NCBI GenBank assembly: GCA_963926275.1
Contig: CAWUWP010000077.1
Location: 1 to 5,572, forward strand
Origin: UBA1858 sp963926275
Lineage (GTDB): Bacteria; Pseudomonadota; Gammaproteobacteria; UBA4575
Direction of reading: 5' to 3'
Length of the DNA: 5,572 bases
Part shown: one piece after another, positions 1 to 5,572 of the stretch
How the letters are laid out: each line of letters opens with the position of its first letter
Position numbering within the stretch: position 1 is the stretch's first letter
The notes under the pieces: generated by a model
Told to the model about the DNA's origin: nothing
Databases searched by the model: none
Seen by the model: the letters and a program-made list of their open reading frames with translations, nothing else
Program-made: the position numbers and the translations under genes

Positions 1-951
1 ACCAGGGATTACTTGACTCAATATGCAATTTTTCATGAAGACATGCATTGCGAGGCGTTTACATATACTCGTCAAACGTTGAAGTATCCTGAGCCAAGAA
101 TTTCTTTAGAAATAAAGCCATCAAATAATATTGATCAAGCAACGGGAGATGCCTATATTCCAGGAGGATGTTTTCACTTGGGTGCCGCGTCATCAAATAA
201 CTTCATATTTGATAATGAAAAATGGGCGCATGAAAAAAAAGTGGAGCCATTTAATATCTCTAAGACCGCTGTCAATAATGAAGAATTTGAACAGTTTGTT
301 AAAATGGGTGGATATCGTCAGCGTGAATATTGGAGTGCTGAAGGTTGGCAATGGTTAACTGAAAATAATGTTAAACATCCTGTTTATTGGAAGTTAAATC
401 AACAGGCTAATTATTGGGAAGTCCGCTTGTTTGATCAATGGAGAAAAATACAAGCTAAATCTGCGGTCGTTAATGTTAATTGGTATGAAGCAAATGCTTA
501 CTGTCAATGGGCAGGGCGTCGTTTGCCGACAGAGCTTGAATGGGAAGTGGCTGCGTCAGCAGTGCCAACACAGGATAATGCAAATTTAACAAACAATAAA
601 AGATACTTTCCCTGGGGCGATGATGCGGTTAGCGCAAAGTATGCTAATTTTAATGGTGAGACCTTAGGGCCTATCGATGTAAATGCTAAATCTGATGGAG
701 ATAGCGCATTTGGTTGTAGGCAAATGCTTGGTAATGTTTGGGAATGGACTAGTTCAATTTTCTCTCCGTACCCTGGTTTCACTCCTGATATGTATTCAGA
801 TTATTCGCAGCCGCTATTTAACCAGGCACGAGTATTGCGCGGTGGGTGTTGGGCAACACGCGCGCGGTTAATGCGAAATACCTGGCGTAATTACTATGGG
901 CCAGAAAGAAACGATATTTTTGCAGGCTTTAGAACCTGCGCAATTACTTGA
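1..951 (+). CDS. senA: EgtB-family iron enzyme, probable selenoneine synthase SenA (5'-truncated)
   Basis: Non-haem iron enzyme of the EgtB/SenA/OvoA group, which uses O2 to attach a sulfur or selenium donor to the imidazole of hercynine; it should be cytoplasmic. The reading frame is open from base 1, so the start lies outside the window; a TTG at 13 is internal, because the in-frame codons before it also fit the family. What remains is 316 codons. The motif HEDMHCEAF at 34-60 is the end of the DinB-like domain and supplies two of the three iron-binding histidines (34-36 and 46-48); the third should lie upstream. An FGE-sulfatase domain follows from about 160: IPGG entry, WYEANAYCQWAGRRLPTE near 481-534, GNVWEW at 730-747, and a C-terminal block from RVLRGG (829) to AGFRTC (ending 939). 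That block, with RNTWRNYYGPER, matches my memory of the EgtB-related signature of SenA (TIGR04373) better than classical EgtB. The adjacent egtD and selD support SenA. An ergothioneine-type EgtB remains possible. Confidence 0.8.
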   Translation, partial: TRDYLTQYAIFHEDMHCEAFTYTRQTLKYPEPRISLEIKPSNNIDQATGDAYIPGGCFHLGAASSNNFIFDNEKWAHEKKVEPFNISKTAVNNEEFEQFVKMGGYRQREYWSAEGWQWLTENNVKHPVYWKLNQQANYWEVRLFDQWRKIQAKSAVVNVNWYEANAYCQWAGRRLPTELEWEVAASAVPTQDNANLTNNKRYFPWGDDAVSAKYANFNGETLGPIDVNAKSDGDSAFGCRQMLGNVWEWTSSIFSPYPGFTPDMYSDYSQPLFNQARVLRGGCWATRARLMRNTWRNYYGPERNDIFAGFRTCAIT

Positions 952-964
952 ATCAGCCATTACT

Positions 965-1930
965 ATGTGCGAACAAAAAATTCATTTCCATGATATGCAT
1001 CCTACAGCCAATGATATTCTGCAGGATGTAATCACTGGGCTACAGCAAAGTCCTCGCTCGATCTCTCCTAAATATTTTTATGATGAATACGGTTCGCAGT
1101 TATTTGATCAAATAACTGAGCTTGAAGATTATTACCCGGCCAGAACTGAAATAGGCATTCTTCAGAAATACAAGCAAGAGATTGTTGAGTCGTTGAATGA
1201 GGGTTGCTTGTTAATTGAGCCGGGTGGTGGCAATTGTTCTAAAGTGCGTATTTTTGTTGATGAGTTGAAGCCGGTTATGTATGTGCCTATGGATATTTCA
1301 AAGGAGCATATGTTGGCATCGGCTAAGCAAATGTCAAAACAACACTCATGGCTGGATATACATGCCGTATGTAATGACTTTACATTAAAGTTGGAGCTGC
1401 CTGAAGGACTGCCTAATGCACCGCGAGTGGTGTTTTTCCCTGGTTCAAGTATTGGTAATTTTCAGGCCGCTGAGGCGGTCCATTATCTATCTGACATTGC
1501 TAATCTTGTTGGTGAGTCGGGTCAACTGTTGATTGGTGTTGATCTTAAAAAAGACAAAAACATACTTGAGCGTGCTTATGATGATTCTGAAGGCGTGACT
1601 GCGAAATTCAATATGAATTTACTGACACGTTTAAATAATGAGATATCAGCCAATTTTGATTTGAAAACATGGAGTCATTATGCATTTTACAATACACAGC
1701 AAGGTAGAATTGAAATGCATCTGAAAAGCATGTGTGAACAAGTTGTACATATCAACGATCACGAGTTTTATTTTGCTAAAGATGAAACAATACATACTGA
1801 AAACTCTTGTAAATATAGCGTTGATGAATTCAAAAAATTAGGAATAGAAGCAGGTCTTAACCCTGAAAAAGTATGGGTAGATGATAATCAGAATTTTAGT
1901 GTTCACTTATTCTCAGTAAAGTCAAAATAA
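965..1930 (+). CDS. egtD: L-histidine N-alpha-methyltransferase EgtD
   Basis: SAM-dependent enzyme that trimethylates the alpha-amino group of histidine to give hercynine, the precursor of ergothioneine and selenoneine. With the ATG at 965 the protein has 321 residues, the same length as mycobacterial EgtD as I recall it, and it aligns almost without gaps from KYFYDEYGS (36-44) onward. SAM-binding loop: EPGGGNCSK at 85-93, with the MDIS acid at D110. Residues matching the histidine-binding set known from Mycobacterium smegmatis EgtD are Y56 (in EDYYP), N165 (in GSSIGNF), Y205 (in AYDDSEG), and E279 and S281 (in TENSCKY). An in-frame ATG at 896 would add 23 residues and overlap the preceding gene by 56 bases. 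Those residues come from the other frame of a conserved C-terminus and are not methyltransferase-like, so I reject that start. No clear ribosome binding site precedes either ATG. The gene lies 13 nt after the senA stop and 9 nt before selD, consistent with one operon supplying hercynine to the first gene's product. Confidence 0.92.
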   Translation: MCEQKIHFHDMHPTANDILQDVITGLQQSPRSISPKYFYDEYGSQLFDQITELEDYYPARTEIGILQKYKQEIVESLNEGCLLIEPGGGNCSKVRIFVDELKPVMYVPMDISKEHMLASAKQMSKQHSWLDIHAVCNDFTLKLELPEGLPNAPRVVFFPGSSIGNFQAAEAVHYLSDIANLVGESGQLLIGVDLKKDKNILERAYDDSEGVTAKFNMNLLTRLNNEISANFDLKTWSHYAFYNTQQGRIEMHLKSMCEQVVHINDHEFYFAKDETIHTENSCKYSVDEFKKLGIEAGLNPEKVWVDDNQNFSVHLFSVKSK

Positions 1931-1939
1931 AAAAAATTT

Positions 1940-4204
1940 ATGCAAAGTTCAGGATCTTCAGTTGTCAAGGATTTGATACTCGTCGGAGGTGGTCATGCTC
2001 ACGTCTCTGTCCTACGAAAATTTGGTATGCAGCCCATTCCTGGATTGCGTATTACATTAATTACGCGTGATATTCATACGCCATATTCTGGCATGTTGCC
2101 CGGTTATATTGCAGGGCATTACGATTATGATGAGTGTCATATTGATTTAGGACCATTGGCACGTTTTGCTAATGCACGTTTATATCATGATCAAGTTACT
2201 CGATTAGATTTAGATAAAAAATTAGTCTACGTTGAAGACCGTCCGCCAGTTCCTTTTGATTTGTTATCAATTAATTCTGGCTCGCGGCCACGTGTCATGG
2301 ATGTGCCAGGTGCTGATGAATTTGCATTAGTGGCTAAGCCTATTGATGTTTTTTTACAGCGCTGGGGAAAGCTCCAACGTCAGGTAGAAGAAAGTGTCGG
2401 TGAGTTTAAAATTATAATTGTTGGTGGGGGTGCAGGCGGTGTGGAGTTGGCTTTATCAGCACAATTACGCCTGCAAACATTGTTATTGTCTAAGCAAGAT
2501 GATCCAAGCAGGCTTAAATTTAGCTTGTTGACGCAAGGTTCAGGTATTTTGTCTGGACATAATCGAGGGGTACAAGAAAGATTCGCAAAAGTGCTGGCAC
2601 AACGAAATATTGAAGTGCTGCTGAATCATTCGGTGACTGAAATCACCCGAGAATATGTCAGTGTTGATGGTAATAAAAAAATTAGTGCTGACGCCTGTAT
2701 TTTTGTCACTAATGCTTCGGCACCTGAATGGCCAAAGCAGTCAGGACTTGATGTTGATAGCGAAGGCTTTATTAGTGTCAATTACTTTTTGCAGTCTACC
2801 TCGCATGCAGAGATATTTGCAGTGGGTGATGTCGCTTCGTTGCCTGATCCACGTCCTAAGTCTGGTGTATTTGCAGTCAGACAAGGGCCAGTACTGACAA
2901 AGAATTTAATCGCAGCAGCCACTAATAAAACGTTATCAAAATATCGTGCGCAGAAACACTTTCTTGGTCTGATTAGCACTGGCAATAAGTATGCTATTGC
3001 GTCCCGTGGTTCTTGGTCGTGGCAAGGTGAGTGGTTATGGAAAGCTAAAGACTGGATTGATCGACAATTCATGCAAAAGTTTAATGTGCTTCCTGAGATG
3101 GATAATCAAAATACTCCACAGTTTGCTGCCGGGCTTGCTGATGCCAATGCCATAAAAGAGTTATCAACACTAGCGATGCGTTGTGGTGGATGTGGAGCAA
3201 AAGTGGGTAGTGGAATTCTTTCACGAGTCTTGCAGCGTTTACCAGTCCATCAAAGAGATGATGTATTGATAGGCCGAGATTCTCCCGATGATTCAGCCAT
3301 GCTTGCCGTTCCCACTGGCAAAGTGATGGTGCAGAGTATTGATTACTTTAGAGCTTTTATTGATGATGCCTATTTGTTTGGAGCCATTGCTGCCAATCAT
3401 GCATTAGGTGATCTTTATGCCATGGGCGCAGAACCTCAGTCGGTGTTGGCATTAGCCACTGTTCCATATGGTCGAGAAAAAATCGTAGAAGAAACATTGT
3501 ATGAATTGCTGGCAGGCGCTTTAAAGACACTGGAACCTACTGGAGCAGTATTGGTCGGTGGTCACTCTGCAGAAGGTGCTGAACTAGCATTTGGGCTCAC
3601 TGTGAATGGTTTGGTGGATCCGAATAAGGTGTGGCGTAAACAAGGATTAAAAGTAGGCGATAAATTAATTCTGACAAAGCCGATAGGAACAGGGACATTA
3701 TTTGCTGCAGATATGCGCCGCCAAGCAAAAGGTCGTTGGGTAGATAGTGCCATTAATACAATGTTACTTTCTAATCAGCGTGCTGCTCATTGTCTTCAGC
3801 AGTTTAATGCGACTTCATGTACAGACGTTACAGGTTTTGGTTTGGTTGGGCACCTGGTGGAGATGACAAGAGCCTCAAAGGTTGATGCTGAAATTCACAT
3901 GGATGCTGTGCCCATATTAGAGGGTGCAAGACAAACCGTCGCAGCAGGTATTTTATCTTCTTTGCAGCCACAAAATTTAAGATTGCGACGAGCGATTGAA
4001 AACGTAGAGGTTGCCTCCAAACATCCCGATTACCCATTGTTGTTTGACCCACAAACGGCAGGTGGATTACTGGCTGGTGTGCCGGCAGATAAAGCTCAAC
4101 AATGTGTCGAAGAGCTTAAGAAGGTCGGATATGCTAATGCCTGTGTCATTGGTGAAATTAAACACAGCAATGACACACATGCTCCTATAGAAATTATTAC
4201 CTGA
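1940..4204 (+). CDS. selD: Fusion of FAD/NAD(P) oxidoreductase and selenide, water dikinase (SelD)
   Basis: A 754-residue fusion. Residues about 1-400 are a two-Rossmann flavoprotein of the NDH-2/sulfide:quinone oxidoreductase type. They contain an FAD-binding glycine motif VGGGHAH (15-21), an NAD(P)-type motif VGGGAGGVE (161-169) and the C-terminal FAD motif VGD (295-297). This matches the family named for being N-terminal to SelD (TIGR03169), whose function is not established. It has only two cysteines (C66, C253) and no CxxC or CxxxxC redox disulfide. Residues about 408-754 are a full-length SelD, which makes selenophosphate, AMP and phosphate from selenide, ATP and water. Visible are RCGGCGAK with catalytic C418 and K421 (E. 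coli C17 and K20), DDSAM (450-454), IDDAYLFG with D475/D476, GGHS (540-543) and DVTGFGLVGH with D629. The active residue is cysteine, encoded by TGT, not selenocysteine. The start 9 nt after egtD lacks a Shine-Dalgarno and has an A-rich leader. Next to senA and egtD, it likely feeds selenophosphate to selenoneine synthesis (the SenC role); tRNA or protein selenation could also draw on it. Confidence 0.93.
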   Translation: MQSSGSSVVKDLILVGGGHAHVSVLRKFGMQPIPGLRITLITRDIHTPYSGMLPGYIAGHYDYDECHIDLGPLARFANARLYHDQVTRLDLDKKLVYVEDRPPVPFDLLSINSGSRPRVMDVPGADEFALVAKPIDVFLQRWGKLQRQVEESVGEFKIIIVGGGAGGVELALSAQLRLQTLLLSKQDDPSRLKFSLLTQGSGILSGHNRGVQERFAKVLAQRNIEVLLNHSVTEITREYVSVDGNKKISADACIFVTNASAPEWPKQSGLDVDSEGFISVNYFLQSTSHAEIFAVGDVASLPDPRPKSGVFAVRQGPVLTKNLIAAATNKTLSKYRAQKHFLGLISTGNKYAIASRGSWSWQGEWLWKAKDWIDRQFMQKFNVLPEMDNQNTPQFAAGLADANAIKELSTLAMRCGGCGAKVGSGILSRVLQRLPVHQRDDVLIGRDSPDDSAMLAVPTGKVMVQSIDYFRAFIDDAYLFGAIAANHALGDLYAMGAEPQSVLALATVPYGREKIVEETLYELLAGALKTLEPTGAVLVGGHSAEGAELAFGLTVNGLVDPNKVWRKQGLKVGDKLILTKPIGTGTLFAADMRRQAKGRWVDSAINTMLLSNQRAAHCLQQFNATSCTDVTGFGLVGHLVEMTRASKVDAEIHMDAVPILEGARQTVAAGILSSLQPQNLRLRRAIENVEVASKHPDYPLLFDPQTAGGLLAGVPADKAQQCVEELKKVGYANACVIGEIKHSNDTHAPIEIIT
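4142..4177. repeat. Perfect 10-bp inverted repeat within the 3' end of selD
   Basis: TGTGTCATTG at 4142-4151 is exactly repeated in reverse complement as CAATGACACA at 4168-4177, with a 16-nt loop. It lies inside the coding sequence, 24 nt before the selD stop codon. The stem is 40% GC and is not followed by a T-run, so it does not look like an intrinsic terminator. A role in mRNA stability or translational coupling to the next gene is conceivable, but chance is quite possible. Confidence 0.4.
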
Positions 4205-4212
4205 GTATAAAA

Positions 4213-4434
4213 ATGAAAAATCAATCGTTACTTCTCAATCCAATACTATGGTTAATAGCCTGTCTTACACTAGGACTAGCCCCATTTTCTCCTGAGCCGC
4301 ATGTATGGGAGAAAATTCAATGGGTGTTTTCTGGGGCACAAGGAATGAAGCTTATTGATTGGTTTGATTTGGTTATGCATGGAACTCCTTGGGTTATGTT
4401 ACTTGTGAGTATTATTTATAAATTTAAAAAATAA
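4213..4434 (+). CDS. Small two-helix inner-membrane protein, function unknown
   Basis: A 73-residue protein that I do not recognise as a characterised family; it resembles short hypothetical membrane proteins seen in gammaproteobacteria. Two hydrophobic segments are visible: residues about 6-25 (rich in Leu, Ile and Trp, ending GLAPF) and about 52-69 (HGTPWVMLLVSIIY), followed by a basic KFKK tail. The linker of about 26 residues contains PEPHVWEKIQWVF and the acidic IDWFD, so a helical hairpin with a short amphipathic middle is likely. The tail charge fits a C-terminus in the cytoplasm. The ATG is 8 nt after the selD stop, with no clear ribosome binding site, so translation is probably coupled to selD. 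Its position suggests co-expression with the selenium genes, but no function can be assigned from sequence. The clean frame, operon-like spacing and sensible membrane pattern argue that it is a real gene. Confidence 0.75.
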   Translation: MKNQSLLLNPILWLIACLTLGLAPFSPEPHVWEKIQWVFSGAQGMKLIDWFDLVMHGTPWVMLLVSIIYKFKK

Positions 4435-4456
4435 CAATATTGAAGCAACTATTTAT

Positions 4457-5572
4457 ATGGAATTATTCACTAAGTTATTTTTATTATTCATAATAATTTT
4501 TAGTTCAGCAGTCACTACAGCAGAAAACTTTCCTAAGCCTGCTGGCTTAGAAGCAGATGTTAATTTCTGGGTGCGTGTGTATACACAGGTTGATACACGC
4601 AGTGGATTCATCCATGATTCAAAGAACCTCTCCGTTGTTTATGCCAAAATAAAAGTCAAAGGCAGTCCACGTTTAAATAAAAATCACATTAAAAAAGTCA
4701 AAGCGAAATATGTTTCAATTCTAAAAGTTTTAGCTAAAGGCAAAAGAACAAATTTATCAAGTGATGAGCAACAGGTGCTGGAGATATGGGGCGGAGCAGA
4801 TGCCTCAAATAAACGTCTAGCGACGGCTGCAAAAGATATTAGATTTCAACGAGGACAATCAGATCGGTTCTTTAGAGGCTTGGAACGTTCTGGAGAATGG
4901 CGTGCTTACATCAATCAAATCTTCTTAGATCTTGATATGCCGGTTGAGTTGGCTGTACTGCCACATGTTGAGTCATCGTTTAATCCGAAGGCGTATTCGC
5001 ATGTGGGTGCGGCCGGTTTATGGCAGTTTATTCGTTCCACGGGTAAACGTTATATGCAAATAGATTATTTGATTGATGAGCGTATGGATCCTTTTACCGC
5101 GACTAAATCAGCCGCTAAGTTGCTTGGTCACAACTATCAATTAACCAAAAGTTGGCCATTGGCTCTGACCGCATATAATCATGGTGTTTCAAGTATGAGG
5201 CGTGCGATTAATAAGCTCGGCACCAGAGATATTGAAATAATTGTTAGAAATTATAAAGGTCGTTCGTTTGGTTTTGCTTCACGCAACTTTTATGTTGCAT
5301 TTTTAGCCGCTTTAGAAGTGGATACAAACCCTGGGAAATATTTTGGATCTATTAATTATGCTAAACCAGTCGAGTATGAAACGGTGACAATGACTAGCTA
5401 TATTTTCGCTAAAGATGTAGCTAAGGTTTTAAATATTAATAAATCGCATTTAGAACGACACAATCGTTCATTAAGAGAAACTGTTTGGAATGACACTAAA
5501 CGCATCCCTAAAAACTATCCGTTGCGCATTCCCAAAACTTTATTGACTAAGCCAGCAAAACAGTTAATGGCA
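4457..5572 (+). CDS. Secreted lytic murein transglycosylase, MltD-like GH23 (3'-truncated)
   Basis: Cleaves the MurNAc-GlcNAc bond of peptidoglycan, forming 1,6-anhydro-MurNAc ends, in the periplasm. The frame runs open for 372 codons to the window edge. Residues 1-22 form a Sec signal peptide (one Lys, a Leu/Ile/Phe-rich core, likely cleavage after TTA); no lipobox cysteine is present, unlike lipoprotein MltD of E. coli. Residues about 23-150 are a basic, alpha-helical family-specific region with QRGQSDRFFRGLERSG near its end. The GH23 lysozyme-like domain follows: LPHVESSFNPKA with catalytic E172, GAAGLWQF at 184-191, and AYNHG at 239-243. The last part seen (from about VEYETVTM, then LNINKSHLERHN and YPLRIPK) resembles the region in this family that leads to LysM repeats, which would lie beyond the window. 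The ATG at 4457 is chosen because it directly precedes the signal peptide. The gap to the small membrane gene is 22 nt. I infer a housekeeping cell-wall role unrelated to selenium. Confidence 0.9.
   Translation, partial: MELFTKLFLLFIIIFSSAVTTAENFPKPAGLEADVNFWVRVYTQVDTRSGFIHDSKNLSVVYAKIKVKGSPRLNKNHIKKVKAKYVSILKVLAKGKRTNLSSDEQQVLEIWGGADASNKRLATAAKDIRFQRGQSDRFFRGLERSGEWRAYINQIFLDLDMPVELAVLPHVESSFNPKAYSHVGAAGLWQFIRSTGKRYMQIDYLIDERMDPFTATKSAAKLLGHNYQLTKSWPLALTAYNHGVSSMRRAINKLGTRDIEIIVRNYKGRSFGFASRNFYVAFLAALEVDTNPGKYFGSINYAKPVEYETVTMTSYIFAKDVAKVLNINKSHLERHNRSLRETVWNDTKRIPKNYPLRIPKTLLTKPAKQLMA

Noticed and set aside
896..964. N-terminal extension of EgtD overlapping the upstream gene
   Set aside because: It is encoded by another frame of the conserved senA C-terminus, and the 321-residue form from 965 already matches the EgtD family from its first residues.
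2782..3072. Minus-strand open frame of 96 codons inside the flavoprotein half of the selD fusion
   Set aside because: It lies wholly antisense to a well-supported conserved coding region and its product has no recognisable domain, so it is a shadow frame.
3173..3205. Selenocysteine (in-frame TGA) at the SelD active site
   Set aside because: Both candidate positions in RCGGCGAK are TGT codons, and no in-frame TGA occurs before the stop at 4202-4204.
4435..4456. Possible terminator or promoter between the small membrane gene and the transglycosylase
   Set aside because: The 22-nt gap holds no hairpin with a T-run, and I find no convincing -35/-10 pair at normal spacing nearby; AT-richness alone is not evidence.
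4572..4601. 12-bp perfect palindrome TGTGTATACACA (4576-4587) and a flanking TGCGTGT/ACACGCA pair, resembling a regulator operator
   Set aside because: It lies about 120 nt inside the transglycosylase coding sequence, is explained by a Val/Tyr/Thr-rich codon run, and has no promoter elements around it.
1..5572. CRISPR arrays, tRNA or rRNA genes, insertion sequences or phage genes
   Set aside because: No spaced direct repeats, cloverleaf-like sequence, transposase motif or terminal inverted repeats were seen; coding sequence fills nearly the whole window.

Overview
The window is a tightly packed, single-direction block of five plus-strand genes from a moderately AT-rich bacterium. It is most likely a gammaproteobacterium, judging from the MltD-type lytic transglycosylase and the overall protein style, but no rRNA or other phylogenetic marker is present and this is an inference. 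Intergenic gaps are only 13, 9, 8 and 22 nt, no terminator is visible between genes, and no stretch of 300 bases lacks a gene.

Bases 1-4204 carry three genes that together suggest selenium-containing histidine betaine (selenoneine) biosynthesis. The first, 5'-truncated by the window edge, is an EgtB-family non-haem iron enzyme. Its C-terminal signature is the one I associate with SenA (selenoneine synthase) rather than classical EgtB. The second is EgtD, the SAM-dependent histidine trimethylase that makes hercynine, with its substrate-binding residues intact. The third is a 754-residue fusion of an FAD/NAD(P)-binding oxidoreductase (the 'N-terminal to SelD' family) to a complete selenide, water dikinase (SelD). 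In the logic of the known sen pathway, SelD makes selenophosphate, SenB turns it into a selenosugar, EgtD supplies hercynine, and SenA joins the two. SenB is not in the window and, if present, may lie just upstream of base 1. The flavoprotein half of the fusion is the part of the system whose job is least understood.

Bases 4213-4434 encode a small two-helix membrane protein of unknown function, 8 nt after the selD stop. From 4457 to the window end there is a 3'-truncated, secreted GH23 lytic murein transglycosylase. It probably belongs to cell-wall turnover rather than to the selenium pathway, although no terminator separates it from the genes before it.

A perfect 10-bp inverted repeat lies inside the last codons of selD. 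Recognisable Shine-Dalgarno sequences are weak or absent before all four internal start codons.
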